Positions 52,160-60,792 of a stretch of 64,000 bases of DNA are shown piece by piece. The notes under the pieces are model-generated. The model was not told where the DNA came from. It saw only the letters and a list, made by a program, of their open reading frames with translations, and searched no databases. The DNA comes from an uncultured Collinsella sp. (lineage in GTDB: Bacteria; Actinomycetota; Coriobacteriia; Coriobacteriales; Coriobacteriaceae), in NCBI GenBank assembly GCA_900554645.1, contig USIE01000002.1:1-64000 (forward strand), given 5' to 3'. The position numbers were made by a program, and so were the translations under genes. Positions within the stretch are counted from its first letter, which is position 1. Each line of letters starts with the position of its first letter.

Positions 52160-53105
52160 CGCTATCTCCCGCAAAACTAATGCCTACCTGCCGGGATAAA
52201 GCACTATTTGTATTGAAGCCACTTCCCTCAGGCAACACAAAGAGCTCGCCAAGCTCTCGGTCCAGCTTATCCGGCTGCTCTTCAAGAGCATAGAAGGGAT
52301 CATAGCCTCCGCCCGTGTAAAAAGTCATCTCACCAAAGTATGGCTTTCCGCCGATGTTGTACCAGTCAACACGAACGTGCGGAAAGTCCGCAGACAACCT
52401 CTCAGAAAGTTCAAGCATGAGCTCATAGTTCTCAGGCTTCGGCGTGGGTTCATGGTCGGAAACCTCGTGATTAATGTCGCCGCGCTGCTCCCACTCTGGC
52501 GAAAAATACTGCATGTCGTGGTTGGTGAACCTGTCAACGTCCGTCTGCACGAGCGCCGCTTTGCCATCGAAGCAATAAAATTTATAGTCCGTCGGGGTCT
52601 CCCTGCCGGGCTCATCAAGGTACGCTTCGGCAACTACACGTGGCACAATATCAAGGTATGCCCACTCACGACCTTGCCAATACCAATTGCGGCCAAGAGC
52701 CACACGCAATCGCCTCTTGGCCTCCTCGAAGTCGAACTTCGTCTTATCGGTGCATACGAAAGTGCTTTGCGAATCATGGGTGCACTTAAGCACAAACTTC
52801 TCAGGCAACTTTTCCAGGTCAATCTCTTCGACTGAGCCATATACACCGTAGAGGGGGACCAAATACTCGGCACCAACAAGCTCTTCAACGAAGGAACGGA
52901 CACCGTACTTGTCGGCAAGCTGCGTCAAGACTGGGTTATGATAATTAAGCTTATACCACTGAAGCTTTTCATTAAATGTCTTGGGGTTCTCAAAATCGGG
53001 TTCGTAATGGAGCTTCGCTTTGAAATACATGCGCATGTACGCTTCATCAGGTATGAAGCGTAGATTGTTCTTGAGAGAAAGGGTGAACCTCTTCTTCAGT
53101 TTCAT
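52152..53105 (-). CDS. TupA-like ATP-grasp protein
   Basis: A 317-residue protein of the TupA-type ATP-grasp family. Conserved parts are FENPKTFNEKLQWYKLNYHN P, KFVLKCTHDSQSTFVCTDK and PTDYKFYCFDGKAALVQTDV DR. Such proteins in teichuronopeptide and EPS loci are thought to ligate an amino acid or similar group to a uronic acid. WecC in the same cluster would supply such a uronic acid (ManNAcA). It overlaps wecB by four bases. Confidence 0.85.
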   Translation of the reverse strand: MKLKKRFTLSLKNNLRFIPDEAYMRMYFKAKLHYEPDFENPKTFNEKLQWYKLNYHNPVLTQLADKYGVRSFVEELVGAEYLVPLYGVYGSVEEIDLEKLPEKFVLKCTHDSQSTFVCTDKTKFDFEEAKRRLRVALGRNWYWQGREWAYLDIVPRVVAEAYLDEPGRETPTDYKFYCFDGKAALVQTDVDRFTNHDMQYFSPEWEQRGDINHEVSDHEPTPKPENYELMLELSERLSADFPHVRVDWYNIGGKPYFGEMTFYTGGGYDPFYALEEQPDKLDRELGELFVLPEGSGFNTNSALSRQVGISFAGDSDA

Positions 53106-54220
53106 CGATTGCCTCCCAGCACATCCGCAATACGCTCACTCGCATGCCCGTCGCCGTAAGGATTTGAAGCCTGGCTCATCTCTACGTACTCATCCTCGTC
53201 TGATAGCAGCCTGCTAAACTCTCGGTAAATTACATCCTCCTCAGTGCCGACGAGCTTCAGGGTGCCGGCAGCTACGCCCTCGGGACGCTCAGTGGTGTCG
53301 CGCATCACCAGCACCGGCTTGCCCAGGCTCGGGGCCTCCTCCTGGATGCCACCTGAGTCGGTGAGAATTAGATGGCTCGCCGCCAAGAAATTGTGGAAGT
53401 CGAGCACTTCCAGTGGGTCGATGATGCGCAACCGATCGAAGCCATCAAGTTCCCCATGGGCCGCCTTGCGCACCTCTGGGTTCATGTGTATGGGATAAAT
53501 CGCCTTGGTGTCAGGATGCTCCTCCATCACGCGTCGAATCGCGCGGAACATGCGATGCATGGGCTCGCCAAGGTTCTCACGACGATGTGCAGTGATTAAG
53601 ATCAGGCGGCTGTCGCTAGCCCATTCCAACTCCGGATGGGTATAGTCCTCGCGCACTGTGGAGCGCAGAGCGTCGATACCGGTGTTGCCGGTCACCCAAA
53701 TCTTCTCGGCACGCTTGCCCTCGTCGAGCAGGTTCTGCTTACTCGCCTTGGTGGGCGCAAAGTAGTACTCGCTGACGATATCCACGGCCTGACGATTGAA
53801 CTCCTCGGGCCATGGGCTATAGATGTCGTGAGTGCGCAGGCCCGCCTCTACATGCCCCACGGGAATCTGCAGGTAGAAGCAAGCGAGAGCCGCCGCAAAG
53901 CTCGTAGTCGTGTCGCCGTGCACGAGGACCACGTCAGGCCTCTCTTCCTCGAGAATCGCCTTCAGCTTCAGCAGCACATCGCACGTGACATCGAACAGCG
54001 TCTGCCCCGGCTTCATGATTGCCAAGTCATGGTCGGGAACCACATCGAAAACACTCAGAACCTGATCGAGCATCTCGCGATGCTGACCCGTCACGGCCAC
54101 AACCGTCTGAAACTCGTCGGGGCGGCTCTTGAGCTCGTTCACGAGCGGGCACATCTTGATGGCCTCCGGACGCGTCCCGAAGACGAGCATCACTTTCTTC
54201 AAACCTGCTTCTCCCTGCAT
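53102..54220 (-). CDS. wecB: UDP-GlcNAc 2-epimerase, non-hydrolysing (copy 2)
   Basis: A 372-residue WecB almost identical to the protein at 3.9-5.0 kb apart from a short N-terminal extension and scattered substitutions, including the same motifs VMLVFGTRPEAIKMCPLV and SGGIQEEAPSLGKPVLVMR. It makes UDP-ManNAc for the adjacent WecC. Start uncertain: ATG 54220 or a TTG at the LKKVMLVFG position. The two wecB genes form direct repeats of about 1.1 kb, 49 kb apart. Confidence 0.95.
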   Translation of the reverse strand: MQGEAGLKKVMLVFGTRPEAIKMCPLVNELKSRPDEFQTVVAVTGQHREMLDQVLSVFDVVPDHDLAIMKPGQTLFDVTCDVLLKLKAILEEERPDVVLVHGDTTTSFAAALACFYLQIPVGHVEAGLRTHDIYSPWPEEFNRQAVDIVSEYYFAPTKASKQNLLDEGKRAEKIWVTGNTGIDALRSTVREDYTHPELEWASDSRLILITAHRRENLGEPMHRMFRAIRRVMEEHPDTKAIYPIHMNPEVRKAAHGELDGFDRLRIIDPLEVLDFHNFLAASHLILTDSGGIQEEAPSLGKPVLVMRDTTERPEGVAAGTLKLVGTEEDVIYREFSRLLSDEDEYVEMSQASNPYGDGHASERIADVLGGNR

Positions 54221-54232
54221 CTCTTTAATGAA

Positions 54233-55450
54233 TTACAGCTTGTAGACGTTCTCACCGTCACCACACACGTTGCGCGGGTCGATGAGGATGCGGTCGCCGA
54301 ACACTTCGGGCTTGCCCTTGATCTGGGAATGGCCCACCATCACTATCACCATCTCCAGACCATCCAGGAACTCTTCCATAGAGTGCACCTGGCCCGGAAC
54401 CTCGTCGCGCTCAACCCACGGGTCGTACACCTTCACGGCACCACCGCACAGGTGCTCCTCCATGGAATCGAGCATCTGCAGCGTCGGGCTCTCGCGCACG
54501 TCGTCAACGTCCTCCTTGTAGGTCAGGCCGTAGATGCCCACCTTGGAGGCGTCCTTGATCCCGCGCTCGGCCATAACCTCGTGGGCACGATGCAGCACAT
54601 ACTCAGGCATGCCCGCGTTGGTCTGAAGCGCCAGACGGATGAAGTTTGCCGTTTCGGGGTAGTCGCCCACCAGGAACCACGGGTCGACGGGAATGCAGTG
54701 ACCGCCCACACCGGGGCCGGGCTGCAGGATGTTCACGCGCGGGTGCTTGTTGGAGATGCGAATGACCTCCGCCACGTCCATGCCGCCGATACGGCAGATC
54801 TTGGCAAGCTCGTTGGAGAACGCGATGTTAATTGCGCGGAAGGTGTTCTCGACGACTTTGGTCATCTCAGCGGTACGGATGTCGGTCACACTGATTTCGC
54901 CCTGACAGAAGGTTGCGTAAATCTTAGCAACCTCCTCGCCCACCTCGGGGTCGTCCGCGCCAATCGTACGGTTGTTGTGCAGCAGCTCGTAAACCATGTT
55001 TCCGGGGATGATGCGCTCCGGGGCGTGCACGAGCTTAACATCCTCACGCTCGGCCTCAATGAGCAGCGGGCGCACAAAGCGATCCACCGTGTTGGGCGAA
55101 ATAGTCGACTCGATTACGAGCACGGCGCCCTTCGGGGCGACCTCGAGCACCGTCTTGCAGGCGGCAATCACATAGCAGGGGTCGATCTTCTTATCTAGCT
55201 TATCGTAGGGCGTCGGCACGCTCACGATGTAGGTATCGCACACCTGATACTCTGTCGTGAATTTGATGCCCGATTTCAACGCGTCGACGAACAGCTCGTC
55301 AAGCCCCTCCTCCTTGAAGGTGGTATGCCCGGCATTCAGAGTTGCCACAAGTTCCTCGTTGTAGTCAGTTCCCACGACCTCCACGCCGTGCGTGGCCATC
55401 ATGAGAGCGGTGGGCAGTCCGATATAACCGAGACCGATAACGTTAACCAT
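54233..55450 (-). CDS. wecC: UDP-ManNAc dehydrogenase
   Basis: A 405-residue UDP-sugar dehydrogenase. NAD-binding start VIGLGYIGLPTALMMATHGV EVVG; middle TVAEMTKVVENTFRAINIAF-like block (EMTKVVENTFRAINIAFSNE); catalytic Cys in GPGVGGHCIPVDPWFL. It oxidises UDP-ManNAc to UDP-ManNAcA. Next to WecB and WecG it completes a ManNAcA pathway. Only three bases separate it from the WecG-type gene upstream, and 12 from wecB. Confidence 0.93.
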   Translation of the reverse strand: MVNVIGLGYIGLPTALMMATHGVEVVGTDYNEELVATLNAGHTTFKEEGLDELFVDALKSGIKFTTEYQVCDTYIVSVPTPYDKLDKKIDPCYVIAACKTVLEVAPKGAVLVIESTISPNTVDRFVRPLLIEAEREDVKLVHAPERIIPGNMVYELLHNNRTIGADDPEVGEEVAKIYATFCQGEISVTDIRTAEMTKVVENTFRAINIAFSNELAKICRIGGMDVAEVIRISNKHPRVNILQPGPGVGGHCIPVDPWFLVGDYPETANFIRLALQTNAGMPEYVLHRAHEVMAERGIKDASKVGIYGLTYKEDVDDVRESPTLQMLDSMEEHLCGGAVKVYDPWVERDEVPGQVHSMEEFLDGLEMVIVMVGHSQIKGKPEVFGDRILIDPRNVCGDGENVYKL

Positions 55451-55453
55451 TCT

Positions 55454-56227
55454 TTATTCGCCTTTCCCTGAGAACTTATATCGGTATGTAAGGGCAACAA
55501 ACTTTGCGTTACCCACGATGTAGCGCTTCCAAAGCCTGCCAGGCTCCTGTATAAACCGGTAGAACCATTCCAAGCCGTGATCCTGCATCCACTTTGGCGC
55601 GCGATCGGTCACCCCAGCCACCACGTCGAAACTGCCGCCAACGCCCATCACGAAAGGAATTCCTATTTGATTAAGGTATTTGTGCACCCAATACTCTTTC
55701 TTAGGAGAGCTGAACGCGACAAACATCATGTCCGCCCCAGATGCAGCCATGTCCGCCACAATCTGCGGCTCGTCGGCCTCAGTGAAGTAGCCATTGCGAT
55801 AACCGACTATCTGAATGCCGGGATAACGCTCCTCGAAAATCGCCCTAACCCTCGAGACAACTTCCTCCTTCGCGCCGAAGAGGTAAACCTTGTAGCCCTT
55901 CTCAGCGGACAGCTCCACCAGGCGCTGGAACAGATCAATGCCCGTCACGCGCTCGCTCAGGGGCACGCCCAGCTTCTTGGCAGCCCACACGATGGAGGCG
56001 CCGTCGGCGTTGATGAGCGGGCAAGCGTTAACAATCTCGGCCAGCTTCGGGTCGGCCTCCATCAGGTTCACCTTCGAGGCGTTCACCACCACATGTTGGG
56101 TGGGCACGCCGGCAGCAATAACCTTCTCAACCTCGGCAACCGTCTCGTCGAGCGAGAGAGCATTAACGTATGTGTTGAGAATGGGATAGCGCCTGGATGC
56201 TTTTATAGTTTTTTGAGAATTCAACAA
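55454..56227 (-). CDS. wecG: WecG/TagA/CpsF-family glycosyltransferase (copy 2)
   Basis: A 257-residue GT26 enzyme: TQHVVVNASKVNLMEADPKL, NACPLINADGASIVWAAKKL G, ELSAEKGYKVYLFGAKEEVV and FVAFSSPKKEYWVHKYL. With UDP-ManNAcA from WecB/WecC it probably adds ManNAcA to the lipid-linked first sugar. It is clearly diverged from the copy at 5.0-5.8 kb, unlike the two wecB genes, so the clusters are related but not recent duplicates of one another as a whole. Confidence 0.92.
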   Translation of the reverse strand: MLNSQKTIKASRRYPILNTYVNALSLDETVAEVEKVIAAGVPTQHVVVNASKVNLMEADPKLAEIVNACPLINADGASIVWAAKKLGVPLSERVTGIDLFQRLVELSAEKGYKVYLFGAKEEVVSRVRAIFEERYPGIQIVGYRNGYFTEADEPQIVADMAASGADMMFVAFSSPKKEYWVHKYLNQIGIPFVMGVGGSFDVVAGVTDRAPKWMQDHGLEWFYRFIQEPGRLWKRYIVGNAKFVALTYRYKFSGKGE

Positions 56228-56231
56228 TTGC

Positions 56232-57086
56232 CTAACTTCCCTGTGCTGTAAGCACGACGCCCACGGTCTGAATAATCAGCTTCAAATCGCTCCATGCGGA
56301 GCACTTCTTGATGTAAAGCAGGTCAAGGTCGACCCACTCGTCGAATGTGATGGAATCGCGGTTGCGACGGGTTTGCCAGTAGCAGGTCATGCCCGGCTTC
56401 ACCAGCAACCTTTGGCGCTGGTAGTCGTCGTAAGTCGCAACCTCAGCCGGCAATGCGGGACGCGGGCCCACGATGCTCATATCCGAGCGCAGGACATTGA
56501 TGAACTGGGGCAGCTCGTCGAGCGACAGCTTGCGCAGCCACTTGCCCACGCGGGTGATACGCGGGTCCTCGGCGATCTTGAATACCGGGCCGGTCTTCTC
56601 GTTGAGCTCCCTGAGCTCGGCGAGCTTGTCTTCGGCATCCACGCACATGCTGCGGAATTTCAGCATCCGGAAGGTTCTACCGTCCTTGCCAACTCGCTCC
56701 TGACTGAAGAACACGGGGCCCTTCGGATCGTCGACCTTGATGAGGATCGAGATGATGGCGAACAGCCAGCAGAACACAACGAGCACCGCCGCGCTAAAAA
56801 CGATGTCGAACGCACGCTTGACAACGCGGTACGCCACCCTGTCCTCGATGCCGGTGACTGGCGCGCTCCCAAGCTCTTCCTTGAGGCGCCTTGCGCGCTC
56901 GAAGCTTTCGGTTGAGCCCCCGCCGCCATTGATGTCGTACGCGAAACCGCTACGAACAGTTTTACGCTCCAAGGCACCGCTGTCCGCCGTCGCTCGGCTG
57001 GCTTTGCCTGACGACGATTCCCGCATGCCGGACCTCGCCTGCGCGGGCTCGCAAACGGCCGTGAAATCACTGGCCACTATGCGCAC
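56232..57086 (-). CDS. Priming sugar transferase (intact)
   Basis: A 284-residue polyprenyl-phosphate sugar-1-phosphate transferase. One reentrant/TM segment (AFDIVFSAAVLVVFCWLFAI ISI) follows an unstructured N-terminus. The catalytic region has FFSQERVGKDGRTFRMLKFR SM, DELPQFINVLRSDMSIVGPR P and LLVKPGMTCYWQTRRNRDSI. It starts each repeat unit on undecaprenyl phosphate. It is the first intact gene of EPS cluster 2; a broken relative lies just upstream. Confidence 0.92.
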   Translation of the reverse strand: MRIVASDFTAVCEPAQARSGMRESSSGKASRATADSGALERKTVRSGFAYDINGGGGSTESFERARRLKEELGSAPVTGIEDRVAYRVVKRAFDIVFSAAVLVVFCWLFAIISILIKVDDPKGPVFFSQERVGKDGRTFRMLKFRSMCVDAEDKLAELRELNEKTGPVFKIAEDPRITRVGKWLRKLSLDELPQFINVLRSDMSIVGPRPALPAEVATYDDYQRQRLLVKPGMTCYWQTRRNRDSITFDEWVDLDLLYIKKCSAWSDLKLIIQTVGVVLTAQGS

Positions 57087-57192
57087 ACCGCCTTAAAAAC
57101 GGGTTTTGCAAGAAATTGCCCTCCTATGCTGCCAACGCGTTTACAATTGAACCCAGAAATGCGGTGCATCCGCAGGCCGCTCGCGAAACAGC

Positions 57193-57744
57193 TCACGACC
57201 TGCGAAAACACCTTTCCTTTGTTCGTGCTAGATTTGGCGGGAAGCGCGAACGCACCATGGATTCCTCAGAGAATTCCGGGCGCGTTTTTAATATGCGCAA
57301 AGGGATCTGGCCCAGAAATACGTTCAGGAACTGCGGGAACTCGTCGATGGAGTGCTTACGGATGAACTTGCCGATCCTGGTGACGCGCGGGTCTTCCTTC
57401 GTCTTGAACATGGCACCGGCGATCTCGTTCTGCTCCTTGAGATCTGCCAGGCGCTCGTCGGCGTCCTTGTACATGGAGCGGAACTTCCACATGCGGAAGG
57501 TTGACAGGCTGCCATCGCGGTGGGTCTGGCCCACGCGGATCTGGCTGTAGAAGGGGTTGCCCTCGCTCTCAAGGCGGATGGCCGCGGCAAGCACAAGGCT
57601 GGGAACGGAAATGACGGCCAGCACGCAGCCGCTGAACACGACGTCAAAGGCGCGCTTAACGGCGCGGTAGACCAGGCGCGAACGATCCCAGTCCATGATG
57701 GATTGCATGGCCTTGTAACGGCCGACGCCCTCACGCCGGTCCAT
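57193..57744 (-). pseudogene. N-terminal half of a priming sugar transferase
   Basis: 183 codons. The first 140 residues are a good sugar-transferase N-terminus: membrane segment AFDVVFSGCVLAVISVPSLV, then FYSQIRVGQTHRDGSLSTFR MWKFRSMYKDADERLADLKE and RKHSIDEFPQFLNVF. The expected MSVVGPRP block is absent; after NVF the frame continues with unrelated residues to a stop at 57193. The matching C-terminal half is at 5764-6027. ATG 57744; it directly follows loaP, the usual position of the first structural gene. Confidence 0.75.
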
Positions 57745-57825
57745 GGCCTGAGCAATCAGTGCCGCCCCACGGGCGCATCAGTTGCATATTGATTTTTATC
57801 CGGCACGTTCTCTTCCAACACTTCG

Positions 57826-57840
57826 TCCCCGCGTCGGGGA
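57826..57840 (-). promoter_or_regulatory. Small hairpin in the loaP-EPS leader
   Basis: TCCCCG and CGGGGA arms around CGT, in the 128-base gap between loaP and the first sugar-transferase fragment. LoaP proteins act on RNA hairpins in the leaders of their target operons, so this is a candidate recognition element. Confidence 0.35.
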
Positions 57841-57872
57841 TCCTCCCTGTTCTGTGTGGCGACCGCCAGCAG

Positions 57873-58427
57873 CTAGGCGATTGCCTTTTTGATGTTGCGC
57901 ATGGCGCGCTGCTCGTTTGAAAGCACCGCGAGGCCGACGCGAGTGGTTACGCGTCGGCCGCACAGATCGAGCTCCAAATAAGCGGTGCTCTTGCGCCTGT
58001 TAATGGTTTTGATAAGGCCTTCGTGGCCCAGCAGTGGACCTGCCGTCACTACGACCTGATCGCCGTCTTTTAGGGCCTCACTCATGGGCACCACGCGGTC
58101 TCCCCTATGCGTAAATCCGCCAATAAGCTGGACCTCTTCTTTTGCCAGCGGCACAAACTGACCGTCCTGGGATAGCACTCGGGCAAAGTCGTCCATGCGT
58201 AGCAGAAACTGTTGCACGGTTCGGGGATCTGCCGTATCGCAGATAAGATAACCGGGAAAGAGCGGCTTGGTCGTATCGACCCATTCGCCGTGTACCTTGA
58301 TTTCTGTTTGAAATTGGGGATAAAAGAGCTCATGCATGGCATTCGCCGGCACCACATGCTCGATGCGCTCGCGCATTACATCTTCGCGACCGTTAATGAC
58401 CTGGATCACATACCACACGAGCACCAC
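57873..58427 (-). CDS. loaP: LoaP/NusG-like antiterminator
   Basis: A 184-residue NusG paralogue. The NGN domain is MVLVWYVIQVINGREDVMRE R...PLFPGYLICDT, and the C-terminal KOW domain is DGDQVVVTAGPLLGHEGLIK TINRRKSTAYLELDLCGRR. Specialised NusG paralogues (LoaP, UpxY, RfaH) allow RNA polymerase to cross terminators in long EPS operons. It is the first gene of the minus-strand EPS unit, so it should promote read-through into cluster 2, whose genes run on for 13 kb. Confidence 0.88.
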   Translation of the reverse strand: MVLVWYVIQVINGREDVMRERIEHVVPANAMHELFYPQFQTEIKVHGEWVDTTKPLFPGYLICDTADPRTVQQFLLRMDDFARVLSQDGQFVPLAKEEVQLIGGFTHRGDRVVPMSEALKDGDQVVVTAGPLLGHEGLIKTINRRKSTAYLELDLCGRRVTTRVGLAVLSNEQRAMRNIKKAIA

Positions 58428-58706
58428 CCCCTTGCTGTCTTACGTGTGGCTCACGGGGTTTGTGTATGGCTTCGCCAGGGCGCTTGTGCGCGAAGGCGCT
58501 CCATATTCAAACCCTGAGCCCAGTTAGACAAGCACGTGGCTCTGCCCCACCGTGAACGGTATGTATAAGCGCAGTTGCTGGAGACGCGGACGTGTATCGC
58601 AAAATGACCGCGACTCCAGCTGGCTGCGTGCGACCCAGTCAAGCGGGTACAAAACTGGACCGCACGCAAACAGCTGAAGGACTGCTACGTTTTGGCATGC
58701 AATCAA

Positions 58707-58749
58707 TTATTTATTTGCACTAAGAAATTAACTCAATACAAATAAATAA
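58707..58749. promoter_or_regulatory. 11-bp inverted repeat upstream of loaP
   Basis: Perfect arms TTATTTATTTG (58707-58717) and CAAATAAATAA (58739-58749) separated by 21 bases. AT-rich arms spaced this way suit a dimeric regulator or an invertible promoter segment; the spacer is short for the latter. Confidence 0.4.
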
Positions 58750-59154
58750 CGTCGCATGACTTCTTTATTGGAGCTCGTGGTGTTTCTGGCACCGCCGTTA
58801 CGGCCGGATGCTGATCGACCCTGCGCTTTGCAACTTGTTGGAGCCGCGAGCACAGTTGAACTCATGTAACGTTAGGTATCCTAGCACAAGCTGGTAGCGA
58901 AACTGATTTGGCTTATGGTGGACAACATATCGTTCATTTGACGTGCTTAAGGGGGCTGTTTTGGGATGTTGTTCACGTTAATGCAGGTTATTGGGACGCC
59001 AACGGAGATTAGAGGCGTTCCTGAAGCCCAAATGGAACGGCGATCTACACTGATAATCGCGTTTGGCTAACAAACTATGTACAGACATGGGAAAAAATTT
59101 GTTCAACTTTTTGTTGGCGTAGGTGGGGTTTGTGGCGCATGGTGTTTTGGTATG

Positions 59155-59184
59155 AAAAAAGGCCTTCGGAATTCCGAAGGCCTT
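59155..59184 (-). terminator. Terminator of the tRNA-Ala gene
   Basis: Perfect 11-bp stem AAGGCCTTCGG/CCGAAGGCCTT with loop AATT, followed on the minus strand by TTTTTTC. It lies 11 bases downstream of the tRNA 3' end. Confidence 0.85.
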
Positions 59185-59195
59185 TGCATTCACGA

Positions 59196-59271
59196 TGGTG
59201 GAGACGAGGGGGATCGAACCCCTGACCTCTTGACTGCCAGTCAAGCGCTCTCCCAGCTGAGCTACGCCCCC
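59196..59271 (-). tRNA. tRNA-Ala (anticodon GGC)
   Basis: A 76-base tRNA including an encoded CCA. Read on the minus strand it begins GGGGGCGTAGCTCAGCTGGG, the D-arm consensus; the anticodon loop CTGGCAG between TTGA/TCAA-type stem arms gives anticodon GGC (Ala). The T arm GGTTCGATCCC is standard, and the acceptor stem pairs with two G-U. Confidence 0.95.
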
Positions 59272-59341
59272 GTGACGGTGAGATACTATAAGTGAAGTTG
59301 GCGCGACGTGCAAGGACTTTTTTGGGTCAGATTCTAAATGC

Positions 59342-59983
59342 CTATTGATATAGGTAAGCGATGGCGGTGCCGGTGTGGACTTGGATCGTGGCTGTTGACC
59401 TGACGACGTTGCTGATGCCCGTGTCGGCCAACAGGTCCAGAGAGCTGTGATCTAGCTCCCACTCTAGACCGTGTTCGCTTACCTCGGTGTTGGGGGCTAT
59501 GGCGATGATGGAGAACGTCTTGCCTTCGGCGCTTTCGATGGTCCACGATTCGCCTGCGTGCAAGATGCGGGCCGTGGTCTCGTCTTCGGCAATCCAGATA
59601 GGGGCATCCTCGTAGCCTGCGAGCAGCCCCAGTACGGAAAGCGCCATGTCCGGACGGCCGCCCGTAGCGCAAGTCGCAACTACTTCGGCACCCGGCCAGC
59701 GACGACGGACGGAATCGAGCGCCAGCGCCAGATCGGTATAGTCCTTGTACGGGTCGTGGCGCTCAACTTCAAAGTCGGTGGCGGCATCGACTAGCGCGCG
59801 ACCCGCATCGCTCACCGTGTCGGCATCCCCCACATAAACGTCGCAGCCCAGGCCGGCGCCCAGCAGCGCGTCGAGTCCGCGGTCCACGGCGACAACGTGG
59901 TCGCACTCCCCCGCCAGCCTACGCAACAGATCTGCGCTCGCCACCACGGGTGAGCCGCAGACCACTAATACCTTGCAAGCCAC
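59342..59983 (-). CDS. thiN: Thiamine pyrophosphokinase
   Basis: A 213-residue TPK. Signature parts: DHVVAVDRGLDALLGAGLGC DVYVGDADTVSD, HDPYKDYTDLALALDSV and TGGRPDMALSVLGLL. The C-terminal thiamine-binding part includes GKTFSIIAIAPNTEVSEHGL EWEL. It transfers pyrophosphate from ATP to thiamine to make TPP. It follows the HAD gene by nine bases, suggesting one small operon. No THI-box was recognised upstream. Confidence 0.9.
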   Translation of the reverse strand: MACKVLVVCGSPVVASADLLRRLAGECDHVVAVDRGLDALLGAGLGCDVYVGDADTVSDAGRALVDAATDFEVERHDPYKDYTDLALALDSVRRRWPGAEVVATCATGGRPDMALSVLGLLAGYEDAPIWIAEDETTARILHAGESWTIESAEGKTFSIIAIAPNTEVSEHGLEWELDHSSLDLLADTGISNVVRSTATIQVHTGTAIAYLYQ

Positions 59984-59992
59984 GGCCCTCGC

Positions 59993-60682
59993 CTATCCCT
60001 CAAATGCAAGCACGCGGGGCAGATCCAGCTCTTCGTAACTGTCGATAAAGATATCGCAATTGGCGCGCACGTCATCGCGCTTCATGCGGCCGTGCGGGTC
60101 ATAAATACCCACACGCTTAAAGCCTGCGGTGCCAGAGCTCTTAAGGCCAAAGACTGCGTCCTCAAACACCCAAGCGCGCTCAAACTTTTGCCCATGGCGC
60201 TCATCTAGGCGGCGCAGCGCCAGCTCGTATACGTCGGGGAACTGTTTGGAGCGCCCCGCCTCGCCCGTCGTGGTAACAAACTCCATATAAGCGTCGAGCC
60301 CGGCGCCCGCAAGCGCAGACTTAACCAGCTCGGCCGGCGTGGACGTGGCAACGCACATTGCAATGCCCGCCGCCTTCGCCTGCTCCAAAAATGCAAGCAG
60401 GCCGTCGCGCGGCGGCACCTTGGAGTATCCATCGATCAGGATGTCGCTCAGCTCGCGATACAGCTCCTCGCCATTCGCGCCAATGCCCCACGTGTCGTGG
60501 TAGGCCTGGCACTCGTCTTCCAGTGACAGGTGCTCGAATTGGGCAAAGTCATCCACGGTCACGTCAATCCCGTGGCGGTGCAATAACTCTGGCTGAGCAT
60601 AAGCCCAAACGGGGGTGCTATTAACCAGCGTGCCGTCGCAATCGAAAATAAAAGCAACCTTGGGAGCGGCGGTATGGGACAT
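59993..60682 (-). CDS. HAD-superfamily phosphatase (phosphoglucomutase-like)
   Basis: A 229-residue HAD hydrolase. Motif I is VAFIFDCDGTLVNSTPVWAY, motif II CVATSTPAELVKSALAG, motif III/IV ERAWVFEDAVFGLKSSGTAG. A helical cap domain sits between I and II, as in beta-phosphoglucomutase-like phosphatases. Substrate unknown; a sugar phosphate is plausible given the glycogen genes next door. ATG 60682 with GAAAGG upstream is preferred over an upstream in-frame ATG at 60703. Confidence 0.85.
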   Translation of the reverse strand: MSHTAAPKVAFIFDCDGTLVNSTPVWAYAQPELLHRHGIDVTVDDFAQFEHLSLEDECQAYHDTWGIGANGEELYRELSDILIDGYSKVPPRDGLLAFLEQAKAAGIAMCVATSTPAELVKSALAGAGLDAYMEFVTTTGEAGRSKQFPDVYELALRRLDERHGQKFERAWVFEDAVFGLKSSGTAGFKRVGIYDPHGRMKRDDVRANCDIFIDSYEELDLPRVLAFEG

Positions 60683-60704
60683 AAACGTACCTTTCGATGT
60701 CAAA

Positions 60705-60792
60705 TGGTAAACAACCTGCTAAAAACGTTTTACCAAACGTCAGCCTAACATTTTTGAAACCCTAATTGGTAAAACTGTCAAGAGTTTTACCA
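60705..60792. promoter_or_regulatory. Cluster of GTTTTACCA operator-like sites
   Basis: Four half-sites in 90 bases: TGGTAAAC (60705), GTTTTACCA (60727), TGGTAAAAC (60767) and GTTTTACCA (60784). The last two form an inverted pair separated by eight bases. They sit in the divergent gap between the HAD gene and glgB. A LacI- or ROK-type sugar-responsive repressor could control both genes. The rest of the gap (60793-61028) has no recognised feature. Confidence 0.55.

Larger units (their letters stand above)
58428..59195. other. EPS operon promoter region, non-coding
   Basis: 768 bases between the tRNA gene and loaP, partly AT-rich (58.68-58.76 kb), with no convincing gene. It must hold the EPS promoter. 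A perfect inverted repeat at 58707-58749 is listed separately. I saw no ops element on the coding strand. Confidence 0.5.

Noticed and set aside
59196..59271. tRNA-Ala gene as the ICE attachment site
   Set aside because: It is intact, lies outside both EPS clusters about 15 kb from the ICE border, and no duplicate of its 3' end is seen near the element ends; the integrases are serine type, which rarely use tRNA genes.
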